DNA of 64,000 nt from DASUPK01 sp963795665 (GTDB lineage Bacteria; Actinomycetota; Thermoleophilia; Solirubrobacterales; 70-9). The position numbers and the translations under genes were made by a program. Location: NCBI GenBank assembly GCA_963795665.1, contig CAWCIP010000003.1:62001-126000 (forward strand), written 5' to 3'. Below are positions 53,434-61,015 of the stretch, piece by piece. Positions within the stretch are counted from its first letter, which is position 1. Each line of letters opens with the position of its first letter. The notes beneath the pieces were generated by a model that saw only the letters and a program-made list of their open reading frames with translations, had not been told where the DNA came from and made no database searches.

Positions 53434-54297
53434 GTGGCCTCCGAGCGCCTGGAGCCGAGTCCCTTCGAAGTGTCGTCCTCGGGCGTCGAGCTCTCCGGCG
53501 AGGAGGTGGGGGAGGGGGGCCCGGTCATCCTCCTGCACGGGCTGACCGCGACCCGGCGATACGTCCTCCACGGGTCGGTTGCGCTGGCGCGCCGCGGGTA
53601 TCGGCTGGTCTCCTACGACGCTCGCGGCCACGGGGAGTCCTCTTCGGCGCCCGAGGGGGAGGGATATGGCTACGAGGCGCTCACAGCCGATCTGCGGGAG
53701 GTGCTGGCCGAGCGATGCGATGAAGCTCGACCGGTCCTCGTCGGGCATTCGATGGGATGTCACACCGCGGTCGCTCACGCTCTCGATCACGCCGACGAGG
53801 TTGGGGCGCTCGTCCTGGCTGGGCCCGTGGTACTCGGCCTTCCGGCAACCGACGAGAGACTCGCGTACTGGGATCGTCTCGCCGATGGACTCGAGCGGGG
53901 TGGCCTCGACGGCTTCATGGAGGCGTATGAGGCGTCTCTCGAAGCAGCCCCGGACTGGACGGAGACCGCGCTGCGGATCACCCGCGAGCGAATGCGGCTG
54001 CACCGTCACCCGGAGGCGGTCGCGCATGCGCTTCGAGAGGTCCCGCGCTCCCTTCCCTTCGATGGCCTCGAGGAGCTGGAGACGCTCGACGTGCCGGCGC
54101 TGGTGGTTGCCAGCTACGACGAGGCCGATCCCGGCCACCCGTACGCGATCGCCGAGGCCTGGGCCGAGCGCCTGCCAGCGGGCCGGCTGGTCAGCGAGGA
54201 GCCGGGCAAGTCACCCCTGGCGTGGCAGGGAGGCAGGCTGTCACGGGTGATCGGCGATTTCCTTGACGAGCCGGTGGTGCGGGAGCGGCTCGGCTAG
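53434..54297 (+). CDS. Alpha/beta hydrolase
   Basis: A 287-residue hydrolase. The oxyanion region is ILLHGLTATRRY, the nucleophile elbow VGHSMGCHTA, and SYDARGHGES and ASYDEADPGHP supply further active-site residues. The family includes esterases, haloperoxidase-like and epoxide hydrolases, and the substrate is unknown. It starts GTG two nt after the peroxiredoxin stop, so cyclophilin, peroxiredoxin and hydrolase form one operon. Confidence 0.85.
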   Translation: MASERLEPSPFEVSSSGVELSGEEVGEGGPVILLHGLTATRRYVLHGSVALARRGYRLVSYDARGHGESSSAPEGEGYGYEALTADLREVLAERCDEARPVLVGHSMGCHTAVAHALDHADEVGALVLAGPVVLGLPATDERLAYWDRLADGLERGGLDGFMEAYEASLEAAPDWTETALRITRERMRLHRHPEAVAHALREVPRSLPFDGLEELETLDVPALVVASYDEADPGHPYAIAEAWAERLPAGRLVSEEPGKSPLAWQGGRLSRVIGDFLDEPVVRERLG

Positions 54298-54309
54298 GGA
54301 CGCTCCTCG

Positions 54310-54315
54310 TATATT
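54310..54315 (+). promoter_or_regulatory. -10 element of the PRC-barrel gene
   Basis: TATATT ends 6 nt before ATG 54322. The spacer GGAGGC also looks like a Shine-Dalgarno but would be too close to act as one. Confidence 0.55.
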
Positions 54316-54321
54316 GGAGGC

Positions 54322-54660
54322 ATGGGAGAGGACGACGGCTATCCGATCCACTACGCGGCCGTGACGCGCGGCACGCCCGTCTACGCGTCGGACGGGCAGC
54401 AGGTGGGCGTCGTCGACGAGATGGTCGACAACTACCGGGAGAGGATCCTGGACGGCTTCGTGATCGAGACCACCGCCGGTGACCTGCGCTTCGTCGACGC
54501 GCCGGAGGTCGCCCGCACCGCCGAGCGGGCGGTCCGTCTCACGATCGATTCCGCCGCGTGCGCCCAGCTGCCGCCACCCGAGAAGGGCGCGCCCGAGTTC
54601 AGCCCCCGCCGCAGCGGCCGCCTGGGCAAGCTGCTCGGCGGCAACTGGCGCCGCCGTTAG
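54322..54660 (+). CDS. PRC-barrel-like protein
   Basis: A 112-residue protein. RGTPVYASDGQQVGVVDEMV is the start of a PRC barrel, a small beta barrel also found in RimM and photosynthetic reaction-centre H subunits. A basic C-terminus (RRSGRLGKLLGGNWRRR) could bind nucleic acid or membrane. The role is unknown. It converges with the DUF72 gene, overlapping by 4 bp. Confidence 0.7.
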   Translation: MGEDDGYPIHYAAVTRGTPVYASDGQQVGVVDEMVDNYRERILDGFVIETTAGDLRFVDAPEVARTAERAVRLTIDSAACAQLPPPEKGAPEFSPRRSGRLGKLLGGNWRRR

Positions 54661-55391
54661 ACGCCCAGGCTCTTCTTGAGGCGATCGGCGTTGCGGAGGG
54701 CATACCCCTCCCAGTCGTTGTTGAAGTAGGCGTAGACCTCGGTCTTGCGCCGCCACTGGGAGATGCGGCGCGCCCAGGTGTCGATCTCGGCGCCCGAGTA
54801 GTTGCCGCCTCGGCCGCGGTTGCCGCGGTGAAAGCGGATGTAGGTCCAGCCGGCGGTTCGCTCGTGCGTCTGGAACGGGCGGCTCGGATCGTCCCCGATC
54901 ACGAGCGCGACGCCGTGGTCGCGCAGCAGAGCGTAGACCTCGCTCGCGAACCAGCTTGGATGACGGAACTCGAACGCATGCCGGCCTTCGGGCAGCGCCG
55001 CGAGGGCGCCGGAGAGCCGCTCGTCGTCGCGCTGGAAGTTCTCGGGCAGCTGCCAGAGGGTGGGCCCGAGCTTCTCGCTCTCGGCCAGAGCCTCGAGCGG
55101 CTCGTAGAAGCGCTTGACGTAGCGGTCGGCGATCTTCAGGCGCTTCACGTGGGTCAGGTAGCGGCTCGCCTTGACGGCGAAGACGAAGCCCGGAGGGCTC
55201 TGCTCGGCCCAGCTCTCGACCCCCCTGGGGGAGGCCAGCCGGTAGAAGGTGCTGTTCACCTCGACGGTGTCGTAGCGCTCCGCGTAGCGGGCGAGCCAGC
55301 GCCGCTGCGGCAACCCCTTCGGGTAGAGGCGCTCGCGCCAGTGAGGGTAGGCCCAGCCGGAGCAGCCGATGTGAACGGGCCGGCCTGTCAG
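54657..55391 (-). CDS. DUF72 protein, apparent CTG start
   Basis: A 244-residue TIM-barrel-like DUF72 protein (YecE family; function unknown). PVHIGCSGWAYPHWRERLYP is the family N-terminus, VEVNSTFYRL and FEFRHPSWF follow. Similarity begins right after CTG 55391, which forms a CTGA overlap with the upstream phosphatase stop, just like the ATGA, GTGA and TTGA overlaps elsewhere in this window. No ATG, GTG or TTG lies near. A longer open frame to 55535 is only phosphatase sequence in another frame. Confidence 0.82.
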   Translation of the reverse strand: MTGRPVHIGCSGWAYPHWRERLYPKGLPQRRWLARYAERYDTVEVNSTFYRLASPRGVESWAEQSPPGFVFAVKASRYLTHVKRLKIADRYVKRFYEPLEALAESEKLGPTLWQLPENFQRDDERLSGALAALPEGRHAFEFRHPSWFASEVYALLRDHGVALVIGDDPSRPFQTHERTAGWTYIRFHRGNRGRGGNYSGAEIDTWARRISQWRRKTEVYAYFNNDWEGYALRNADRLKKSLGV

Positions 55392-57022
55392 CGGACGCCG
55401 TTTCGATGCAGCACCAGGACGGCGATGTCGTCGCGCGGCTCCCCGCCGTGGCGCTTGATCGCGGCCTGGGCGAGGCGCTCGGCGATTTCGTCCGCGCTCC
55501 TGCCGGCGGATTTGCCGACCTCCTTGGCAAGCCATTCCGGATCGTCGCCGTTGCTCCGGTCGCGGACGTCGAGCACCCCGTCCGTGTAGAGGATCAGCGC
55601 ATCGCCGACCGCGAGGGCGGCATCCGTGTCGGCCAGGACGGGGGAGGGGAGCGCGCCCAGCAGGGTCCCGGGCTCGCCGACCGAGTCGACCCGGCCATCC
55701 TTGCGGAGGATTAGCGGAAGCGGATGTCCGCCGAGGGCGACGGTGAGATGCGCGAGGTCACGGCCGTTGGACGGCGCCTGGATGCGGGCCAGCGCTGCGG
55801 TGCAGAAGCGGAAGTCGGAGCGCTCGGAGCTGATCGAGTCGTGCAGCGTCCGCAGGACCTCGCTGGGCGCGCTGTCAGGTGAGGATGCCGTCCGGACGGT
55901 GTACCGGGCGAGGGCCGTCAGCGAGGCCGCCTCGGGGCCCTTCCCGCAGACGTCGCCGATCACGGCGGTCCAACTCCCGGAGCCGCTGCGGAAGACGTCG
56001 TAGAAGTCCCCGCCGACCTCATATGCCTCGCCGGCGGCGAGGAACCGCGAGGAGGCCTCGAAGCCGCTGATCTCGGGCAGCGACCGCGGCAGGAGGCTGT
56101 GCTGGAGGACCGACGCGATGTGGGACTGCTGCTCGTGCAGCCGGGCGTTGTCGAGGGCCAGCCCTGCCCGGTCGGCGAGTCGCTTCGCCGTGCGCTGGGC
56201 CGTCTCGTCGAAGGCCTTCGTGGGGCGCATGATCCACAGCGTCAGGGCGCCCAGCACGGAGCCGCGCGCCCCGAGCGGGAGCACGATGCACAACTTGAAG
56301 CGGTGCCTGCGGAGCAAGTCCCGCTCGTTCTCGCGGGTGGTTATCTCATCGATCTCCTCGTCGGTGAGCTGATCGAGGTTCGCGGCGCGACCGGTACGGA
56401 TCACCTCGGCGACGGGATGGGGACCGTGGGGATCGATCGGGGTGGTGGCGCGAAGGCCGGCGAACAGGTCGGCGACCTCCGTGCCGCTGCCACTGGCCGC
56501 AACCCGCTCGATCGATCCGTCGGCGGCGAGCATGTCGACCATCGCCACGTCGCCGAGGCTGGGCACGGCGAGCTCGGCCAGATGCTCGGCGCGCTGCCTG
56601 CGGTCGAGCGCGTCCTCCATCAGGGCACCCGCCTCCGCGAGCAGCTCGGAGGCGGCCTGCTCGCGATTCAGGTTGACGCGCAGGCTGGCGACCCAGAGGC
56701 CCGCCAGGTCTCCGGCGATCACCGTCACCACGGCGATCAGGTACTGGGCGGTGCTGACGTCCTGGTGCCAGAGGATCGAGAGGACGGCGAGAACCAGGCA
56801 GAACGAGCCGACGACCGCCGTCTCGGGCAGCGACGCGCTCATCGCCGCGATCACCGGTGGGATCGCCAGCAGGCCGATCAGGACCGCATCGGGACCGACC
56901 AGGCCGTCGAGGACGGCGATCGCACCCGCCACGAGCATCGCGATGAGCACCGGGCCTGAGAGCTCATGCAGGCTCGCCAAGGTCGGAGGCGGACTGGTCA
57001 GCTCCCGATCCCTGAGAGGCAT
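55388..57022 (-). CDS. SpoIIE/RsbU-type serine phosphatase with GAF and membrane domain
   Basis: A 544-residue protein. The first 120 residues contain four or five membrane helices (VLIAMLVAGAIAVLDGLVG onward), then a GAF-like domain (about 150-300) and a PP2C-like phosphatase (SLLPRSLPEISGFEASSRFL, EVGGDFYDVF with a metal-binding Asp, LYTDGVLDVRD). Such proteins dephosphorylate anti-anti-sigma factors and so control alternative sigma factors. No sigma or anti-sigma gene is nearby. ATG 57022. Confidence 0.88.
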   Translation of the reverse strand: MPLRDRELTSPPPTLASLHELSGPVLIAMLVAGAIAVLDGLVGPDAVLIGLLAIPPVIAAMSASLPETAVVGSFCLVLAVLSILWHQDVSTAQYLIAVVTVIAGDLAGLWVASLRVNLNREQAASELLAEAGALMEDALDRRQRAEHLAELAVPSLGDVAMVDMLAADGSIERVAASGSGTEVADLFAGLRATTPIDPHGPHPVAEVIRTGRAANLDQLTDEEIDEITTRENERDLLRRHRFKLCIVLPLGARGSVLGALTLWIMRPTKAFDETAQRTAKRLADRAGLALDNARLHEQQSHIASVLQHSLLPRSLPEISGFEASSRFLAAGEAYEVGGDFYDVFRSGSGSWTAVIGDVCGKGPEAASLTALARYTVRTASSPDSAPSEVLRTLHDSISSERSDFRFCTAALARIQAPSNGRDLAHLTVALGGHPLPLILRKDGRVDSVGEPGTLLGALPSPVLADTDAALAVGDALILYTDGVLDVRDRSNGDDPEWLAKEVGKSAGRSADEIAERLAQAAIKRHGGEPRDDIAVLVLHRNGVR

Positions 57023-57028
57023 GCGCTA

Positions 57029-57034
57029 ATCGTA
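57029..57034 (-). promoter_or_regulatory. -10 element of the phosphatase gene
   Basis: TACGAT on the minus strand ends exactly 6 nt before ATG 57022. Confidence 0.55.
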
Positions 57035-57056
57035 ATTCCGTATCGCGAGAAATCGG

Positions 57057-57062
57057 TAAAAC
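57057..57062 (+). promoter_or_regulatory. -10-like element of the DUF202 gene
   Basis: TAAAAC ends 7 nt before ATG 57070, divergent from the phosphatase promoter. Confidence 0.35.
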
Positions 57063-57069
57063 CTCGCAA

Positions 57070-57435
57070 ATGGATTCCGAGCCGCCAACGGAGGGATGGG
57101 ATGCGATCCGGCGGACCCGGCTCGCCGCCGAGCGCACGGAGCTCGCCTGGTGGCGAACGGCGCTCACCTCGATCGCCGTCGCAGTCGGCGTGGGCCGCGT
57201 CGTCCCCGAGCTGAGCGGCACGACGACCGAGTGGCCCTATGTCGTCGTCGGAATCGGCTGGGCGCTCTACTCGGTGTCCCTGTTCGGCTACGGCTCGATC
57301 AGGTCGCGCAGGGTGGAGCGGGCGGTGGATCGCGGAGAGATGATCCAGAGCTCGCGGATCGAGTCTCGCTGGCTGATGTCGGCCGGGGTCATCCTCTGTT
57401 TGGCGACCGTCGGCCTGATCGCAGCATCGGCGTGA
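57070..57435 (+). CDS. DUF202 (YidH-like) membrane protein
   Basis: A 121-residue protein with three membrane helices (TSIAVAVGVGRVVPEL; WPYVVVGIGWALYSVSLFGY; LMSAGVILCLATVGLIAA). The N-terminal RTRLAAERTELAWWRTAL is the DUF202 signature. Function is unknown. Confidence 0.82.
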   Translation: MDSEPPTEGWDAIRRTRLAAERTELAWWRTALTSIAVAVGVGRVVPELSGTTTEWPYVVVGIGWALYSVSLFGYGSIRSRRVERAVDRGEMIQSSRIESRWLMSAGVILCLATVGLIAASA

Positions 57436-57490
57436 GTGGGAACCGGCTGCCAGGCCGATAAGCAGGGCATCGTTATGTCAACTTGGCGGC

Positions 57491-57851
57491 GTGGGGATCG
57501 AGTGCGGGGGAGCGGCACCGCACGATGCGGACGCCCTCGCGCTGGTTGCGGCGGGCGGTGCCGAGGTCGATGCGCGGCAGGCGTACGAGGTCCGAGGCCC
57601 CAAACTCGGGACGCCAGGCATGAATCACGAACGGCGACATCCTGGTGGCGTTCGCCGGCAATCGGGCCGTCGGAGTCCTGGAAGGATTCCAGAACCGCGC
57701 ACGGGAGCACGGCTTGGCGCTGGTCCGCCTGAACACGCACGACCGGCTGGGAGAGGCGAAGCGCTTGTGGACGAGGGCCGGATACCGCGAGATCCCGGAC
57801 TACAACCCGAACCCGAGGGCGAACCGCCGGTTCCAGAAGCTCCTCGGCTGA
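57491..57851 (+). pseudogene. Decayed GNAT acetyltransferase
   Basis: Fragments of one acetyltransferase lie in two frames. HDADALALVAAGGAEVDARQ near 57515-57575 resembles a GNAT N-terminus; NGDILVAFAGNRAVG from about 57632 resembles strand 2-3; then VLEGFQNRAREHGLALVRL and LWTRAGYREIPDYNPNP are the C-terminal part ending at TGA 57851. The acetyl-CoA loop (usually RxxGxG/A) and the helix before it are missing between the last two. So there is at least one frameshift and an internal deletion. A functional remnant is unlikely. Confidence 0.5.
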
Positions 57852-57930
57852 GTTTCCATAACTCCCGTTCCCGTGCATTCCCTACGCACGGGTGCGACCC
57901 CGTCCGGTCAACCGTGTGGAATCGAAGGCG

Positions 57931-58221
57931 ATGAGGCAATCCCCCACACATCTGCCGTGGCGGGTGCTTTCGGCGATGGTGACGGCCGGCACCTCGTGCG
58001 TCGCCTGCGGATCCCGCGACGACCTGGTCGCGCACCACAAGATGCCGCGGCGCTACGGGGGCCTCGACGTGATCGAGAACCTCGAGCCGGTCTGCCGCAG
58101 CTGTCATCCGAGGGTCGAGCACGAGGCTGTTGCCCAAGCCAAGCTCGAGTGGGAGAGGCCCGACTGGCCCGGCCCGGCTCGTTCCCGGCGTGCGCCGTCT
58201 CGCCTCATCCGGCCCTACTGA
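57931..58221 (+). CDS. HNH endonuclease-domain protein
   Basis: A 96-residue protein from ATG 57931 (GTG 57892 also possible). The HNH core is complete: Cys23-x2-Cys26, the His pair at 35-36, Asn50 in VIENLEPV and Cys55-x2-Cys58-His59. It is a metal-dependent nuclease fold with nothing else attached. The target and any partner are unknown; it lies beside a decayed gene and topoisomerase IB in the more accessory part of the window. Confidence 0.75.
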   Translation: MRQSPTHLPWRVLSAMVTAGTSCVACGSRDDLVAHHKMPRRYGGLDVIENLEPVCRSCHPRVEHEAVAQAKLEWERPDWPGPARSRRAPSRLIRPY

Positions 58222-58263
58222 GGCCCGCCCCCCAGGCAGTCAGGATCGAAGTCCTGACGGCGC

Positions 58264-59313
58264 TCAATCCACCCGCTCGATCGCGGGTGACTCACGCCGG
58301 TCGATGAGGTCCAGCGCCGCCTGCTCGATCGGTCCCTGAACCTCGGGCCAGTCGGCGGGATCCTCGGGCAGCCGTTCGAAGACCCCGCCGACGGTCAGGC
58401 CGCCGTCGAAGCGGTCGAAGATCCGGGGATCGATGTAGGAGGCCCGGCAGACCGCCGGGGTGTTGCCGAGGTATCGGGCCACCTCCTTGACGGCGTCGCG
58501 TTGCGCCCGCGCCCGGCCGCCCTTCGTGCTCAGGTCCCGCTGACGCGCCGAGGCCGCCAGGACGACCGCGGCAAGCACCGTTGCGTTCCAGGTCCTGAAG
58601 TCCTTGGCGCTATGGCGCTCCCCGATCGCCCCCTTGATGTAGTCGTTGATGTCCTCGGAGCGCACGTCACGCCACCCATGGCCATCGCGATACGCGAGCA
58701 GCTCATGGCCTCCCCCGCGGCGCTTGCGCAGGGTCCCGACAAGACCAGCGATGGTCCGATCGCCGACGACCTGCACGCGGCGCTTCCCGCCCTTCGCCTC
58801 GTAGTCGAAGACGACCCTGTCGCCCTCGACTTCGACGTGGCGCTTGCGCATCGTCGCCAGGCCATAGGTCTCGTTCTCCTCCGCATAGCTCTCGGAGCCG
58901 ATCCGAAAGAAGCCCCGGTCCAGTAGCCGGACCGAGCAGGCGAGCACTCTCTCTCGCGAGATGCGGCGCTTGCGCAGATCGCGCTCGACCTGGTCACGGA
59001 GCTTCGGCAGTGCCCGCGCGAACTCCACCATCGCCTCGAACTTCTCACGGTCCCTCCGCTCGCGCCAGCGGTCGTGGTAGCGGTACTGCTTCCGCCCGCG
59101 CGCGTCGGTTCCGGTGGCCTGGATGTGCCCGAGTGGGTCGGAACAGATCCAGACGTCCTCCCAGCCCGGCGGGATCGCGAGCGCTCCGATGCGCTCGATC
59201 GTGTCCTGGTCGTCAATCCGCTCGCCGTCCTCGTCGACGTATTCGAAGCCCCTCCCCCGCTTCCGGCGGATGATGCCCGGCGCCGCGCAGTCGCTCCGTC
59301 TCAGGCGGGGCAT
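58264..59313 (-). CDS. DNA topoisomerase IB (bacterial, poxvirus-like)
   Basis: A 349-residue enzyme that relaxes supercoils through a 3'-phosphotyrosyl link. IPPGWEDVWICSDPLGHIQA is the N-terminal domain signature, SVRLLDRGFFRIGSESY and RTWNATVLAAVVL the catalytic domain, and the nucleophile is Tyr293 in CRASYIDPRIFD. It is full length. Such genes are scattered across bacteria and viruses. ATG 59313 has TATTGA six nt upstream; divergent from the second DUF72 gene. Confidence 0.93.
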   Translation of the reverse strand: MPRLRRSDCAAPGIIRRKRGRGFEYVDEDGERIDDQDTIERIGALAIPPGWEDVWICSDPLGHIQATGTDARGRKQYRYHDRWRERRDREKFEAMVEFARALPKLRDQVERDLRKRRISRERVLACSVRLLDRGFFRIGSESYAEENETYGLATMRKRHVEVEGDRVVFDYEAKGGKRRVQVVGDRTIAGLVGTLRKRRGGGHELLAYRDGHGWRDVRSEDINDYIKGAIGERHSAKDFRTWNATVLAAVVLAASARQRDLSTKGGRARAQRDAVKEVARYLGNTPAVCRASYIDPRIFDRFDGGLTVGGVFERLPEDPADWPEVQGPIEQAALDLIDRRESPAIERVD

Positions 59314-59319
59314 GCGCCG

Positions 59320-59325
59320 TCAATA
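59320..59325 (-). promoter_or_regulatory. -10 element of the topoisomerase gene
   Basis: TATTGA on the minus strand ends 6 nt before ATG 59313. Confidence 0.4.
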
Positions 59326-59337
59326 CCCGCCGCGAGC

Positions 59338-59343
59338 GATAGT
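59338..59343 (+). promoter_or_regulatory. -10-like element of the second DUF72 gene
   Basis: GATAGT ends 6 nt before GTG 59350, back to back with the topoisomerase promoter. Confidence 0.4.
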
Positions 59344-59349
59344 TAGCCC

Positions 59350-60240
59350 GTGGCGATCGTCGTCGGCACCTCGAGCTGGTCGGATCCCGGATTCGTGGAG
59401 CACTGGTACCCGAAGGGCCTCGCGACGAAGGACCGCCTCGACTTCTACGCCGAGCGCTTCGACGCGGTGGAGCTCAACTCGAGCTTCTATGCGATCCCCG
59501 CGACGTCGACGGTCGAGGGCTGGGCGAAGCGGACGCCCGCGGGGTTCCAGTTCGACGTCAAGCTGCACAAGCTGATGTCGCACCACGCGGCCCAGCTCAA
59601 GGAGCTGCCGCCCGACCTGCGGGATGAGGCCGAGACGAACGAGCGCGGGCGCGTTCTCCTCGATCAGGCGCTGCTCGACGAGATGGTGCGCCGGACGGCC
59701 GAGGCGATGAAGCCACTGGCGGACGCCGGCAAGCTCTCCTCCTACCTGCTCCAGCTGACGCCGGCCTTCGATCCTCGCGAGAACGACCTGGACGAGCTCG
59801 CCCCAGTCATCGACGGGCTCCACCCCACCCCGGTCGCGGTCGAGTTCCGGCGGCGAAGCTGGGCGTCGTCGAAGCGGTTCGAGAAGGTGCTCGACTGGCT
59901 CTCGGCGCATGAGGCGGTCTTCGTCTGCGTCGACACCCCTCCGGGCGACCACGTCCCGATCTTCCCGCCGATCGACGCCGTCACCCGGGACTCGCTGGCC
60001 TACATGCGAGCCCACGGGCGCAACACCGAGGGCTACCTCCATGGCCGGAGCGTCGCGGAGCGCTTCGACTACGACTACCCGAAGGAGGAGCTGGAGGAGA
60101 TCGCGGGCCGCGCGAAGGAGCTCGACTCCGAGGCCGAGCAGGTGCACGTGATGTTCAACAACAACGCCCGTGAGCTGGCACCGAAGGCGGCACGCGCCCT
60201 GCGCGGAATCCTGGGTCAGGACCCCGGTCCGGAGCCCTAG
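59350..60240 (+). CDS. DUF72 protein (second paralogue)
   Basis: A 296-residue YecE-like protein. IVVGTSSWSDPGFVEHWYPK, AVELNSSFYAIPATSTVEGW and VAVEFRRRSW match DUF72, with an insert around residues 85-120 that the paralogue at 54657 lacks. FNNNARELAPKAA at the C-terminus is characteristic. Function unknown. Neither copy is part of an informative operon. Confidence 0.88.
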   Translation: MAIVVGTSSWSDPGFVEHWYPKGLATKDRLDFYAERFDAVELNSSFYAIPATSTVEGWAKRTPAGFQFDVKLHKLMSHHAAQLKELPPDLRDEAETNERGRVLLDQALLDEMVRRTAEAMKPLADAGKLSSYLLQLTPAFDPRENDLDELAPVIDGLHPTPVAVEFRRRSWASSKRFEKVLDWLSAHEAVFVCVDTPPGDHVPIFPPIDAVTRDSLAYMRAHGRNTEGYLHGRSVAERFDYDYPKEELEEIAGRAKELDSEAEQVHVMFNNNARELAPKAARALRGILGQDPGPEP

Positions 60241-60319
60241 ACGGTCCCCCGGTTGTGCGTTCCATTCAGCACGGGCCCAGGGACCCCTGGGCGACTCACG
60301 GCGCCAACCTACCCGACTT

Positions 60320-60742
60320 CTAGCCGGCGAGGCAACGGCGCACCGCGCTTCGATCCGCCGCGGCTCCCGGACGGCCGAACACGGCGACGACGTTCCGCGC
60401 GGAGATGACCCGGTCGGCCGTCTCGGCCCTCGGACGCCCGAGGCTCTGCAGGGAGCTGCGGACATCCGCCGCCGCTGCGCTCGCCTGGCCTGCGCTGCGC
60501 TGAACGACCACGTCGATTGGGATGCCGTTCGCCGTGAAGGCCGTGAAGTCCGGGGCAAACAGAGGCGCGTAACCCTTGGATCCGGCCGGTGCTGCTCCGG
60601 ACGGCGCTAGCCGGATGTTGGCATTTGCGAGGCATTCCTTGACGCCGGTCTCGCTGAGGAGGCTGCTATTTACGCCACCGCCGCATCCGCCCAACAGCGA
60701 GGCAAAACCGATCCAGGCGAGCGCGCCGAGGCGTCGGTTCAC
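60320..60742 (-). CDS. Putative lipoprotein of unknown function
   Basis: A 140-residue protein with a lipoprotein signal (LGALAWIGFASLLGGC, Cys20). The mature part has two Cys (VKECLANAN and VRRCLAG) that could form a disulphide and a small alpha/beta pattern. No family recognised. GTG 60742 has TACGTT six nt upstream. Confidence 0.65.
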   Translation of the reverse strand: MNRRLGALAWIGFASLLGGCGGGVNSSLLSETGVKECLANANIRLAPSGAAPAGSKGYAPLFAPDFTAFTANGIPIDVVVQRSAGQASAAAADVRSSLQSLGRPRAETADRVISARNVVAVFGRPGAAADRSAVRRCLAG

Positions 60743-60748
60743 GCAGGA

Positions 60749-60754
60749 AACGTA
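60749..60754 (-). promoter_or_regulatory. -10 element of the 60 kb lipoprotein gene
   Basis: TACGTT on the minus strand ends exactly 6 nt before GTG 60742. Confidence 0.5.
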
Positions 60755-60836
60755 CCGTCAGGTGCAGCCGGCAAGCCGTGATTTGTACGGAGAGGATCTG
60801 CGGCTCGGCCCGGATGTTGCCCTATAGGCCCGTCCC

Positions 60837-60956
60837 TAGGGTTCGGCCTGCATCCGGATCCCCCGGCCAACGGCACCCGTTTTAGGCGTCCAGCACGTTG
60901 GCCAACCCGGCGAGGCGGCCTTCATCCCCCTGGGGTCGCCTCGCCGGTCCTTTTTT
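60837..60956 (+). ncRNA. Candidate structured small RNA with its own terminator
   Basis: A 273-nt gap between a leftward lipoprotein gene and ccdA holds a -10-like TAGGGT (60837-60842), a perfect 8-bp stem GGCCAACG/CGTTGGCC (60865-60872, 60896-60903) and then a strong intrinsic terminator (60907-60956). No rightward gene precedes it closely. No open frame fits. I do not recognise the RNA class; it is not SRP RNA, tmRNA or a tRNA by any motif I can see. The 5' end is a guess. Confidence 0.4.
60907..60956 (+). terminator. Orphan intrinsic terminator upstream of ccdA
   Basis: CCGGCGAGGCG (60907-60917) and CGCCTCGCCGG (60937-60947) pair perfectly over 11 bp around a 19-nt loop, followed by TCC and six T residues (60951-60956). 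The nearest sense gene upstream ends 670 bp away, across an opposite-strand gene. Confidence 0.8.
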
Positions 60957-61003
60957 CGGTGCCCATCGACGCCTGGGAGCACGTGTGCGGGCGAGGCGTC
61001 CGC

Positions 61004-61009
61004 CAGAAT
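61004..61009 (+). promoter_or_regulatory. -10-like element of ccdA
   Basis: CAGAAT ends 6 nt before ATG 61016, suggesting ccdA is transcribed on its own, after the terminator. Confidence 0.4.
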
Positions 61010-61015
61010 CTCACT

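Noticed and set aside
54661..60240. A defence island around the HNH, topoisomerase IB and DUF72 genes
   Set aside because: No operon links them, no known defence partner is present, and they point in different directions.
60837..60956. SRP RNA, tmRNA or tRNA in the ccdA upstream gap
   Set aside because: None of the conserved loops (GGAA tetraloop, tmRNA tag, T-loop GGTTCRANNCC) is present.
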